Source: Periplaneta americana (lineage: Eukaryota; Arthropoda; Insecta; Blattodea; Blattidae). From it: a DNA stretch of 64,000 bases. Position 1 is the first letter of the stretch. Every line of letters starts with the position of its first letter. The notes under the pieces were generated by a model. It worked only from the letters and a program-made list of their open reading frames with translations. It searched no databases and had not been told where the DNA came from. The translations under genes were made by a program, and so were the position numbers. Location: assembly GCF_040183065.1 (NCBI RefSeq), contig NC_091122.1, positions 77,422,955 through 77,486,954 of the forward strand. Direction: 5' to 3'. Of this stretch, positions 1 through 10,475 are shown piece after piece.

Positions 1-986
1 TTTTGAATTTTGTTCAGTGCAGTTTTATCTGCACGAATCTTGTATTTCTGCCATCTTCTTCTGAGTACCCTTTTACGACTTAGAAGTGATTCAAGTTCTA
101 TATTTTTATATTGCACTTGTTTATATGACTTGTAATGAGTAACTCTTTCGAAGGCATCTTTAATTGTATATGTGTATATTTGTATAGCTGTATCTATATC
201 ACTTTAAGTTTGAATTGTTGGATTTTCAGGGATATTGGCAAGAATTTCTTTGTATAAATCCCAATCCGTAATTCTTTCACTCCTCGTGAAAAGTGTGTGA
301 CCTTCGCTCGAATCAATGGTTAGTAGTACAGGATTGTGATCAGAATTTAAGTCAGCTGTTGTAACAGACAGTATGTTTGCAGTATGATGAAATAGGGCCA
401 CATCTAGAATATCAGGTGCAGATCTAGCATTGTGAGGGTAAAATGTTGGGATGTCAGGAGTTACAATTGCATAATTATTTTGAGTACTGTGAATCTGTAA
501 GACTTTCCCTCTTGAGTTCTGAGTTAAAGAGTTCCAACTTTGATGTTTAGCGTTTAAATCTCCTAGAATAATGAAATTTTTGGTAGTATGTATGAGCTTA
601 TCTAAGTCTGATAAGAGCAAAGGTTTTGTAGGTTGGTTGTACACAGCTGCTATTGTTGTTTCACGATGATTGAGCAATATAGTTATGGCAGTAAATTCAA
701 CATTTTCCAGGTTCGATATTTTAATAGGATTGTGAGAAATAGTTTTCTTAATTAGTATTGCAGTTCCACCACCTGGTTTATTTTTCCTATCAGTTCTGTA
801 GATTTTATAATTCTTGATTTTTATATTGTCTGTTCGATTTAAATGTGTTTCATTTACACAAGCAATGTCAACAGTGTTGAATTGCAAGAACTTTGTAAAT
901 TCGAATAGTTGATTTTTCAGTCCGTTTGCATTGAAGTTTAAAATAATAAGTGGTTTTGAAATTACTGATTTAGGGTGTGCAGCCAT
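1..986 (-). pseudogene. LINE ORF2, endonuclease part, with in-frame stop
   Basis: The start of the ORF2 polyprotein, an AP-type (EEP) endonuclease that nicks the target for target-primed reverse transcription. The ATG at 986-984 is followed by NFNANG, then ETHL (metal-binding Glu), GGGTAILI, GDLNAKH and SDHNPVLL near the end of the domain. A TAA at 206-204 stops the protein at 260 residues. Beyond it the same frame stays open to the window edge and reads a basic linker typical of the stretch between endonuclease and RT (RRRWQKY). This is therefore a single nonsense change in an otherwise open frame, not the natural end. The ATG overlaps the end of ORF1, which supports this start. Confidence 0.82.
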
Positions 987-2417
987 CTGCAGTTGAGAAG
1001 GTCAGTACACTTTCTATCAGAATAATAATTTTAGAACATGTGTCATTACATTGTCCAAGCTTTTGTGAAACTTCACTTAATTTCTTTAAAATTTGTTGCA
1101 GGTTTATGTTTTTGAAAATATTCAGAATGGATTTCAAATCCTCCATGGGGGACGAAGTATTTGATGTGTACATATTTTGTTGGCTTTGAGGGAACCTTCT
1201 CTTTGGCAGTGGAGGAAATTCTTTATTATTGAGTGCAGGAGGCATTGATTGTTGTACAGGCTTACTTGATAATCTCATATTGAAAAGGTCAATATGTTTT
1301 TTAAAAACTGGACATTCTCTGTAGTTTGAGGTGTGCTCTCCCTGACAATTTGCACATTTAGGGGTATAATCAGGCCCTTTGAATGGAAAATGAGCTATTA
1401 AATGTTTATCCCCACATTTTAAGCATCTTGGTTCTCGTTTACAACCTGAAAATACATGTCCAAAAGATTGGCAATTATGACATTGACGTAAACGAGGTTG
1501 AGGGTTATAAGCCTCAACTTTAATGACGATGTTGTTTATGCTGTTTAATTGCAATATTTCTCTTGATTTTGGATTATTTTCCAATGTAATTTGAAAGATG
1601 GGTAATCTGTAAGAATAATTCTCATCATTTTTGTTTTGTATCCATTGTTGAACATTCAATACTGGAAAGTTGAGAGACTTAAGTTCGTCTGAAATTTCCG
1701 CTTCTGTGATATTGGGTGGAAGATTTTTAATCAGAACTCTTATCGGACGATTGTTGGTCGAAGTAAAAGAATAAAATTCATATTTGTTAGCACTGAAAAT
1801 ATCCACGAGTCTATTGTAATCTTTATCATTATCGCACAAATATTTGATACCTTCATTGGAATAAACAATTCTTAGGTTGCCCTGTAGGTTGGTGCGGAAT
1901 TTCTGATTTTCGGAGAAGAAATTGGGTAGTTTTGTAGTTAAAACAATGGGTGGAGGTTTCATTGTTTTTTATTGTACAGAGTTTGACGTTGGAGACATTT
2001 GTGGATTGGAATTGACATTTAGTGAATTTGTCTCTGTTGTTTTTATTACATCTATACTATCAGAGTTTGACGCCATTGAAGAAGCAGTGGCTAGTACTTG
2101 AAATTTATTGTTAGTGGGTATGCTTGTTTTTACCATTGATTTAGCTATTTTGTTTGCTGAATAAAATCGTAATGGTCTTTTTGGATCTAAATACTCATCA
2201 TCATCGCTGTCATTTGGTTCTTTCCTCACCTTCAATTGTTTCATTGTTGATTCTGCAGATATGTGTTGAAAATTATTATTGCATTATTCGAAGTCTGAGA
2301 GGTTTCCATTTCTTCATTTATAGTTTCACTTGGATAGAGGGATTTCTGATTCTGAATTGAGATTCGTGGTAAGTCTGTGTGTAAATCAAATTGTTCATTA
2401 ACTAATGTAGTGTCCAT
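970..2417 (-). pseudogene. LINE ORF1, Gag-like zinc-knuckle protein, broken twice
   Basis: Nucleic-acid-binding ORF1 protein of the Jockey-like element. The C-terminal 330 residues (1962-970) carry an RRM-like stretch (RVLIKNLPPNITEAEI), then three Cys/His knuckles: CHNCQSFGHVFSGC, CLKCGDKHLIAHF and CANCQGEHTSNYREC. A TAA at 1971-1969 separates this from a 91-residue piece in the same frame (2244-1972), so the stop looks secondary. Further upstream a 58-residue piece (2417-2244) begins at ATG 2417 and ends at a TGA overlapping the next ATG, one frame away, which points to an indel between about 2241 and 2290. The undamaged protein would be near 480 residues. Confidence 0.75.
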
Positions 2418-2844
2418 GCTTGAGGATCAAGATCACTCGAAACACTCACACAAAACACGAAAATATATATACTGTTCACAAAGAAAATAAGTATTAGGAT
2501 CAATAATAAAATGTAAAATAGTAACACTAAGTATTAACACAATTGGAACACTTCACTTTAACACGTTAAAATCTGACAAACTATTTGTATACTCATCAAA
2601 TTACACCAACACAATCACGTAATTCGAATCGTCCGCCATTCGGATAAATATATCGATAAATATATAATAGGATGCGAAACTGCGGCCAGCACGATCTAGA
2701 TGCGGTATTCTGAAATAAGGTGATCAGCGCCCGACGTGTAGGTGGTAAATCATAGAACTACGTGAGAACCAGCGTTCTCCACTTTCCGATACGAAGTAGT
2801 CAGAACATTGGCCGATGACCAGCCAACAGCGTTATGAAGGCAAG

Positions 2845-3320
2845 ATGGATGCCAGAAAGATGCAAAAGATTCGAGGAAGATGCTCAGCGCCTGGATGCAA
2901 GACTTTTAATATTGTGGGAGGGAAGCATTTTTTCTATTTTCCTCAGGAACCTATGAGGTAAGCTTTAGTATTATTATTGTGTCCTGTGTAGCCTAAACCT
3001 TACACTTGAAAACATTGTACTTTTTGGTGAAGTAGGTTAGACGAGCTGTGCATTGCTTTCTGCTAATTTATTTAGGATTATAGTAGAAGTATAAATTTAG
3101 ATGGTTCTGAAATTCAGTCAAACTGTAATGAAATGTGAAATATTGAAGAAAAAGAGCAAAGGCTGAAAATGAAACCTCGTAAACCTGAATTGTAGCATTA
3201 GGCCACATGGCTGCAAACTAAAACCACGTGGTTTTCAGTATAAACATCTCACAGTTATGGAAAATAAAATTATGCCTTCTTTGATGTAGTTAGCCATTTT
3301 GGAGAAATTCTCAATCATGT

Positions 3321-3365
<45 letters not shown>

Positions 3366-4351
3366 GGCTTAGGCCTAATATTTAATTTAGTTTGTACTCA
3401 ATATCTGTTGCTGCTACCAGTTTTCCTATGGTCACTCAGCACCTAGTGATGCGCATTAGACATCTCTTAAAATAACACAAATGCAGCAGATAAGTTATAA
3501 TTTTTTCCCCCAATTTTTGCATGATTTCTATTAAATATTTCTTCTACTTTATCTCATTAGTAATTGTAATCCATTGCTTTAGGTGTTGGAAGTGGCTCCG
3601 ATTTTGTGGGCTAGAGGACCAGTATCGAGTTGCCGCAGATGCCACACACAGGTTGAGAATCTGCATGGACCACTTCATTGAGTCTGATTATTATAGCTCT
3701 TCATAAAAAGTGATACTTAAGCAAACTGCAGTGCCCACTGTTCATGCTAATGGATTAGTGGTGCCATCAAACCCTAAAATCCGGAGCCCACCATCTATCT
3801 CAGTTATGCCTCGAGCGACCTTATCACCGGGGTCTACCCCAACTTTCAGACATCACAAGACTTTGCGGACGTATGCTAGGAGGGCGAAGATTGATTCTGC
3901 AGCTGCTGAAGGTAATTAGTACACTAGCAATGTTTTTATGTCATTCATGTTTAAAATTTCCGATTTCATTACTCTTTTCTTTATTTTCAGGTACGCGTAG
4001 TCTCATAGGTTTACAAGCTGCAACTGAGCAGGCTGCAGGCTTGGCAGCTATGTCTCAAACAATTCCTGCTCCTATGAGTACTCCAGCTTCAAAGATTACT
4101 GCTTCGACGGCATATGCCGGGATGAGTAAAGATGCATGCCAACAAGGTAATTATTCCACTTAGTCAAGTTTATGGATTTCAAGGAATGCCTTAGTTCCTC
4201 ATCAGCTGTTCTTACATTACATGTTTCAAAATACATAATTAATAATGTTTCGTTTTTTTTTGTGATTATTACAGGGAACAGTATGATTGGTGAACAGCTG
4301 AGGGGTTATCAGCAACCATCGCTCCTATTCAATGTGTTCCCACAGCTGAAG
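2845..4351 (+). pseudogene. P-element-like transposase, THAP-domain exons 1-4
   Basis: Exon 1 (2845-2957) starts at ATG 2845, reads RGRCSAPGC with the first zinc Cys pair, and ends at a GTAAGC donor. Exon 2 (3583-3911) follows a TTTAG acceptor, reads CWKWLRFCG and ends the finger with CMDHF (the Cys-x2-His pair). The THAP finger of this family binds transposon-end DNA. An in-frame TAA at 3704-3706 interrupts exon 2 and the frame continues with VILKQTAVPTVHANG. Exon 3 (3991-4146) and exon 4 (4275-4351) have consensus GT/AG borders. In exon 4 the frame changes in a G run near 4302, where one base seems lost, because the downstream reading CVPTAED only fits the shifted frame. The intron between exons 1 and 2 carries an AAT microsatellite. 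Confidence 0.72.
3322..3365. repeat. (AAT)n microsatellite
   Basis: Roughly fifteen uninterrupted AAT/TAA units inside the first intron of the P-element-like gene. Confidence 0.95.
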
Positions 4352-4507
4352 GTAAGAGATACTGTCTTGTGAGCCTGGAAACATGCTAATAATCATTTAA
4401 GTTAATTGCCCCCTGCCATATGTCTGCAGTTTTCATACTTCATTCTTTTACAGTAGCGAATAATAACAAATCCTCTTAACTACAGGGCAGGGTGTTTATC
4501 TTGTTAT

Positions 4508-4898
4508 ATATCGATCGTCCAGTTCAAAAGTGCGACAACTCAAAAATTGCCATTTTTTAGTTATTTATACTACTGAAAGCCCCTTTCGGAGCTCTTTCCG
4601 ATTCAATATTGAGATAAGTCATATTTACAACCAAAAAGAATAGAAACGAAATAAACTGCTTTAGAAGTAATTATAACTATGGACTTTATTAATTCATTAT
4701 TACTACATTTCGAAATCTATTAATAATGAACTGGAAGATCGTGATATACTCGTCCTGAATACTGACTCATCTCTAATTGTCGTGGTTATGAACAAGAAAT
4801 CTGTCCCTTTTTAGGGGATTTATTTGAAACTTTCAACTGAAGATATCTCAAAACTTGTTTTTTTGAGTTGTCGCACTTTTGAACCAGACGATCGATAT
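4508..4898. mobile_element. 391-bp MITE with about 39-bp terminal inverted repeats
   Basis: The left end starts ATATCGATCGTCCAGTTC and the reverse complement of the right end starts ATATCGATCGTCTGGTTC. The match continues through AAAAGTGCGACAACTC with only two visible differences over about 39 bp. It lies wholly in the intron between exons 4 and 5 of the P-element-like gene and has no ORF. The ends are rich in AT/TA and I cannot fix the target duplication. The superfamily is not assigned. Confidence 0.82.
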
Positions 4899-5242
4899 TG
4901 CAACTGATATCCTGACAAGTCTCCCTGGCACGAAGTACACCATCATTCCCTCTTACTGACTTCTCTTTAATATCCCAACACCTCTGCTGATTATCCCTTT
5001 CTATTAGTGTCAGTTGTCCTCTATGGCCCAGCCTATTAGCAAAAAAAAAAGTTATATTACATTACAACGAACAATTCAGATTAACACAATCAAATTTGTT
5101 GCAGCACTAAACTTTTGGATTGTTACTATTACTTAACATTTATATGAGTTATAATTTGTACAGTTAAGAGCAGTTTGAAATGAATGGAGCACAAAGTCTG
5201 TTCAATTCTTGCTTCAATTTAATTTATCATTTATTTCCTTAG

Positions 5243-5310
5243 ATACTGACATGAATACATCCACGATGGAACAGTTTCCTTCAGCTTCAGCTACACCTCC
5301 TTCCAACTTG
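5243..5310 (+). pseudogene. P-element-like transposase, exon 5
   Basis: A 68-bp exon between a TTCCTTAG acceptor (ending 5242) and a GTAAAT donor (5311). It reads TDMNTSTMEQFPSASATPP when exon 4 is taken in its shifted frame. It is part of the low-complexity linker between the THAP finger and the transposase core. Its join to the next exon does not keep frame perfectly, which may be another lesion or a misjudged border. Confidence 0.5.
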
Positions 5311-5498
5311 GTAAATATTGATCACATTTTGATGTATTGTCAATTTTGTAGTATGTTATATAGCCTATCCATAGCTTGCATGCCTTTTGTTAGGCCTACA
5401 TTAACTTAACAAAGCTAAAGGTGTTGTCACGTTTCATTTTTTATTTAAAATAGTTCCCAGCAATTAGATTAATCTGAAGTTAATTTCGTAATCTTTAG

Positions 5499-7520
5499 GT
5501 CCTGGTGTTGCAAAACGAAAACTTTTCTCCAATCCTCACTTCTCATCTTCACCCAGGAGCAACAAACTAAAAATGGCAGCTCTGAAAGCAAAGGTGAAGA
5601 GACTGGAGAAAAAATTGCAACAAGTCGAAGAAGACAGAATTTCGAATCAAGTTGGAAGGAGAAGGGAGCCAATGGCCACATCATCTCAACTGCCAACAAT
5701 TGTTCAAAATATATACGAGGCACAGGTGCAGATGAGAAAAATTCATAAACATGGATATAGATGGAGTGACGTCATGAAAGATTTTTCTTTGTCGTTATTT
5801 TATCACAGTCCTAAAGGGTATAATTTTATGAAAAAACTTTTCCTATTGCCCAGTATCAAGACACTTAAAAGTTATCAGAACAAAACAGACATTGAGCCAG
5901 GTCTGATGCAGCCTGTTTTGACAACTCTTAAGTCACTTGCTGCAGGGCCTCTGTCTGACAGATCAGAGAATGTATGTTCACTGATCATTGATGAAATTGC
6001 CATACGTCAGCGGTTGCATTATGACTCTAAATCTGATATGATTAAGGGTTTTGCTGACGATGGAATAGCAAGATATCCCATGAAAATAGGTAACCATTGT
6101 TTGATGGCAATGGTTAAAGGGATTAAGAAGGGATGGAAACAGGTAATAGGTTATTGGATATCTTATGGTCCTATATCTGCTACATCTCTCTTGAACATTG
6201 TCAATTTGTGTGTTTGTGAACTTCACAAAATCGGGTTCCATATTAAGGTTTTAATATGTGATCAAGGTACAAATAATCAAAGTTTGGCATCTAAATTGGG
6301 GGTTTCAGCAGTAAGACCGTATTTTGAATCAATGGGAATAAAATTCATTTCATATGATCCACCACACCTTTTGAAGTCCATTAGGAACAACTTATTGCGA
6401 TATGATTTGCATTACATGGAAAAACCTGTATCTTGGTCACATATTAGAACTATCTATGATATGCATGATGATGTGTTAAAACTTAAGTTAGTTCCTAAAC
6501 TGACAAAGGATCATGTTTTCCCTAAAATGTTTTCTCGTATGAAGGTTAAGCTGGCAACACAGGTGTTTTCCTATTCTGTACATACTGCAATTCATGCATA
6601 TGTTGGAATGGGAAAGCTACCTATCAGTGCTCTGCATACTACCGACTTCATTGAGATGATGGACAAGCTGTTTGACACTTTCAACAGCACGAAACTGAAA
6701 ACAGATAAATTTAAATATAGATTTGCCATAACTCCTGACTCCGTTCACGTAGAATTTTTGAAAAAAAACTTTGAATGACATTCAGTCCTTGGAATTCGTG
6801 GGTTGCAAGCGTCAGCCAGCTTGTCTTGAAGGTTGGAGAATTAATATTCAGAGCCTGCTGAATTTGTTCGATGAGCTTAGTTCTGAGTACAACATTCCTA
6901 AATTAAGGACTCGATTTCTGAGTCAGGATGCATTGGAGAATACATTTGCTACCATAAGAAAACAGCACGGGTGCAATGTAAATCCATCTGTCCTACAACT
7001 TGAAAGTGATCTTCGATACATACTCATTACATCTCTTTCCAAGTTATCACACAGAAGTAACTGCGAAAAAGATGTTGAGTATGTGTTGACGAAATTGAAT
7101 AGTATTTCTGTTAGTGACAAGGCTGTTCAGGAGTCGTCATCTGTTACAGATGTAAACTGTATCAGTGATTGTACTCCTGATACTATAGTCGAAACGGATG
7201 TGGAGTGTGATACTGGAAGTATCGAGGACGATAATGCTATGTACTACATTGCAGGGTACATTAGCTCAAGGTTCCTCAAAAAACATAAATGCAGTCACTG
7301 TAAAAATACTCTTACTCTGGGAGAAAGCCAGAGAGAACTGAGTGAAAACCATAAAATATTTACTTACTTCAAGGCATTTGATGACGATTTTGGAAGTCTT
7401 TCATTGCCCAGAAACGAAGTTTTCACTCAGTTCCAAGAATGGGAGAATTCATTCTGCAGACATTTCAAAGCAAACTGTCATTGTAAAAATTTGAGGACTG
7501 TGATAAAAAATATGTGTTGA
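5499..7520 (+). pseudogene. P-element-like transposase core, frameshifted
   Basis: The last exon follows a CTTTAG acceptor. It reads a basic coiled coil (KVKRLEKKLQQVEE, about residue 8 from ATG 5573), then the RNase H-like transposase region with the acidic motif IIDEIAIRQRLHYD near residue 137 and LICDQGTNNQSL near residue 219. A second ORF (6771-7520) continues with the C-terminal half and ends with IAGYISSRF and a CSHCKN pair. The two halves are out of register across an A8 run at about 6762-6769; one A fewer would restore the register, so a 1-nt insertion is inferred. The combined length, about 650 residues without the THAP part, fits a P-element/THAP9-type transposase. Confidence 0.8.
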
Positions 7521-7530
7521 ATGATTGTAA

Positions 7531-7655
7531 TTTTTCTCTTTGTAGTCAGGACCAATTCAATAATTTGTTTAATATGTATATAGTATCTAGGATTAATTGG
7601 TCGACTCGGTTTTTGAACCAGTCACATTGTTTTGGTCCTGACTTCAAGAGAAAAC
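7531..7655. repeat. Inverted repeat just after the transposase stop
   Basis: TTTCTCTTTGTAGTCAGGAC at about 7533 is mirrored by GTCCTGACTTCAAGAGAAA at about 7634, with a 78-nt spacer. It sits about 15 nt past the stop codon, where P elements carry subterminal inverted repeats, but I cannot show that it is one. Confidence 0.6.
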
Positions 7656-7726
7656 TAAGGATATTAAATAATTGTTGAGTCTCTTCTGAGAAGAAAGTAG
7701 GTACAGTGTTGATAGGATCACATGTA

Positions 7727-8151
7727 CAGTGGCGTTCAAAGATATCCGGCCTATGATTATATGACCATGTAAGCAAACTTTCCAATCACGGAATAAGTCA
7801 GAACCAAAGACATTAAAAATTGACAAAAATTGGAAGAATTCCACTAGTTCTCAATAAGTGGTACCATTATTTGAGCAGTTAAAAACGTGTCCGGAAAAAT
7901 TACTATGTAGATTGAGCATAAATTATTCTCATAATTGACAATATCAGTGGTTTCCCGCTAAATTCAGTGTCGCTTCACAATCAGCAGTGTGGGATGAAAA
8001 ATTGAATTCTATAATGCGGGTATATTTATGTATGATTGGCAACACTGACTATTATCATCACCATGTATTCATACAAGTAATAACTAAGTAAGCCATACTT
8101 ACGCCAAAAAAAAAAATCGATTAGTATGGCCAGATATTTTGAACGTCAGTG
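7727..8151. mobile_element. 425-bp Tc1/mariner-type MITE, TA-flanked
   Basis: The left end is TA then CAGTGGCGTTCAAAGATA; the right end in reverse complement is TA then CACTGACGTTCAAAATAT, both followed by a TCYGGCC block. Terminal inverted repeats of about 27 bp, TA duplications at 7725-7726 and 8152-8153 and no transposase ORF make this a Tc1/mariner-like MITE. Confidence 0.88.
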
Positions 8152-8153
8152 TA

Positions 8154-8537
8154 CAGTAGTGGCAAGAAAACCCGGACCGACAGAATAATGAAAGTCCCCA
8201 AAATTAGCCACTGCACATGCCACACCCGCACTCACAAGATAGCGAGTAATCTATTGAAATTGTTGTAGTCTCGACTGCTGACGTAGCCCATTTTGAAAGC
8301 CATTAGAAAATAAGATGGTAAAATTCATGTTCTGGGAATAATAAGTTAATTAAGTAGTATAATATCGCTGCAATCAGAAAGTATTGGGAATAAATTTGAA
8401 TAGGGAACAAAAAAAAAAGGTTCCTTTCCAGGCAGGATTCGAACCATGAAAGTCTTAGTTACCAGTCTATTGTGTTCTGGAGTGAACAAGGCTCTGAAAT
8501 CAGCTACAAGGGTCGGTCCTTTTTTTTGCCACTGCTG
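8154..8537. mobile_element. 384-bp second TA-flanked MITE
   Basis: The left end CAGTAGTGGCAAGAAAAC and the reverse complement of the right end CAGCAGTGGCAAAAAAAA both lead into GGACCGAC. TA lies at 8152-8153 and 8538-8539. The left TA is the same dinucleotide that closes the neighbouring MITE, so the two elements abut. It contains a tRNA-like sequence at 8419-8495. Confidence 0.82.
8419..8495 (-). repeat. tRNA-like sequence followed by T-run
   Basis: Read on the minus strand, a B-box-like GGTTCGAATCC is preceded by CTGGTAACTAAGACT and followed, 20 nt later, by a run of ten T (A-run at 8409-8418). The T-arm does not fold well and no convincing anticodon arm is seen, so this is a decayed tRNA-derived sequence and not a tRNA gene. 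Confidence 0.45.
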
Positions 8538-8539
8538 TA

Positions 8540-9533
8540 CATCATTGTGCATCTATCTTCTTGGATTGCAGATACCTAGAGTAGTGACCCATTCATCTCT
8601 CATCTGCATACTGTGTAGTGTAAATAGCTCATATTGTGTGTAACAAAAAGGTATAATATCATATTGGTGGAAAGTTCATAGATTTTTTATTTATTTATTT
8701 TTTTTTATTTTTTTTTTTTGCCCCAGAAAAAATGTTTTTAGCAAATGTTAAATATATTGTGTAATTGTAGGGAGCAAAGAACAGTATGTGGTACATGTGT
8801 GTGTATGTAAGAGAGATATTTGACTTTGGAAGTTGGGGGTTAACATACCTTCAGTTCACCTAGTAAACTTTTTTGCCCAACGTAATACAAGTAAGTGATG
8901 CAGCTCATGTATTTCACTCTGACCCTCAGTACATACAACATTTTGGTATACGTTACCTTTATGTGTATGCCAAACAACAATGTCTAAGAACCTTAGATGT
9001 GATCCTAGAAAAGTGTTCTAAAATGTGTTGCAAAATAGTAGATAGTAATATGACAGTTTCAATTATCAAACATTTTTTTTTTAGTATCTGAAATCTGATT
9101 AATGTAATATGTATCTAGTCAGCGATGTATGCAACGGAGGTGGGAAAGGAATTGGCCACTCTTACTCATTACCTCCTGCTCTGATTGCCCTATGAGTGTC
9201 ACTTGTAGGGTCCAAACCTGTTTCTGGATAGTTGACTAAACAATAGTTGATGGGTCCAGGCAGACAAGGGGACAAACCATAAATTTCGATACGTAGGATA
9301 TCTCACTGGAATGTGAAGAAATATGTTCTGACTAAACTATATGACAACACATTATTCAAATGGTATCATTTACATCTGTAAACGAGCACAGATGGCAGAG
9401 CATTCCAAAATATAAATATATAGATGTGGCTTTTTCTCTTATCCGACTGGGCCCCACAATTTCAATTATTCAATTTGTTGTATAGACTTTACCAATATAC
9501 TGCACACTAAATATGTAAGTGTATCTGTGTGTA
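8540..9533. other. No gene seen
   Basis: AT-rich DNA with a T-rich low-complexity tract at about 8685-8720. Short ORFs here have no recognisable features or coding context. Confidence 0.6.
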
Positions 9534-9975
9534 TAGGATTACCAGATGTTCTGGATTTCGCTTGACATGGCCTGCGTCCTGCCAGGGTTCGTAAAAATCA
9601 GAAATTATCCTGCTTTTCTTTCTTGCCAATTCCCAATGGACAAAAGAGAGTAACTATTGAGTTGGGGTCCATTAGAGGAATTATGTTTGTAAAATCCTTG
9701 CTCAAACAAGTCGAGTCACCAGAGAAGTATTAACAATCCGAAAATTATATAAGGTAAAAGCTAATTTAGAATCCGTATACTTCAATTCTATTCATGATAA
9801 TAGTTTTGTATCAGTTTTATTGTACAAAGACAAACAAATTACCTTATTATATAACAGAATGTAAAAAGACGTCACGTCAAGTGTCAAGTTAGTCTATTAT
9901 GCCCTGCTTTTATATGGAAAATTCTTTTTCATTTAAATTGACCTGCTTTTAAATTGTTACAATCTGGTAACCCTA
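9534..9975. mobile_element. Possible 0.44-kb MITE, TAGGRTTACCAGAT ends
   Basis: TAGGATTACCAGATGT at about 9535 is mirrored by ATCTGGTAACCCTA at about 9963. The terminal match is only about 15 bp and no clean target duplication is visible. The TAGGGTTACCAGAT type of end is seen in hAT-type MITEs, but this is a tentative call. Confidence 0.45.
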
Positions 9976-10350
9976 GTGCACATGTAGTGTTTGTTAAACA
10001 GTGATGTGATGGACCTTGTCAAAATTGCGTTGTTAAATGTTTTGTAAACTAGTATACTGTAATATAATAATTTCAACTATGTAACTAGTTTTTGCAGACT
10101 TAAAGTGCACTATACACTATTACCTAAAGAATAAAATCCCAATCATCTAACCTTGTTTTCTTTTATTTTCTGTCCCTGTTTGGCTGTATTTTAATTAGTT
10201 ACATTATAAGGTACCGGTAGTGTAAAATAGACCGTCTCTTCCAACTATTGGCTCCAATAACAATTTTCAGTGAAAGATGACGTGAAGAATAAAAATTTTA
10301 AAGTTTAACTTTAAATTGAGGGTTTTGGGGCGGGGAGGGAGGAGGAGGTT
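9976..10350. other. No gene seen
   Basis: AT-rich, apart from a purine-rich GGGGCGGGGAGGGAGGAGG tract at about 10326-10350 that adjoins the LINE 3' end. Confidence 0.55.
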
Positions 10351-10475
10351 TTTTTTTTTTTTTCATTGATTGATTTTTCATAAGTACCAGGTCGAAATTG
10401 ACCCTTTCCTTTTAAAAGAAGTGTAGGAGATCATATGACAAGTTGGAAATTAAAATATTTCAAGGCACCGTAACT

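Larger units (their letters stand above)
1..2640 (-). mobile_element. Jockey-like non-LTR retrotransposon, copy A (partial)
   Basis: A two-ORF LINE read on the minus strand and cut off by the left window edge. ORF1 is a Gag-like protein with zinc knuckles and ORF2 starts with an endonuclease; the two overlap by 17 nt in different frames. The reverse transcriptase must lie left of position 1. The 5' end is not sharply visible; about 220 nt of untranslated sequence lie between the ORF1 start (2417) and roughly 2640. Its ORF1 C-terminus resembles that of copy B (10351-13430), so both belong to one family. Confidence 0.85.
2845..7520 (+). mobile_element. P-element-like DNA transposon with THAP transposase gene
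   Basis: A spliced transposase gene reading rightwards: two exons encode a THAP zinc finger, three short exons a Ser/Thr/Pro/Ala-rich linker, and a long last exon a coiled coil and the P-element transposase core. This order matches the P-element/THAP9 family. I could not identify the outer terminal repeats or target duplication with certainty, so these limits are coding limits only. About 190 bp lie between the LINE 5' end and the first ATG. Several single-base lesions make it non-functional as read. Confidence 0.8.

Noticed and set aside
9534-9975. hAT transposase remnant on the minus strand
   Set aside because: Some stretches looked coding-like, but no two motifs fell in a consistent order, so only a possible MITE is reported.
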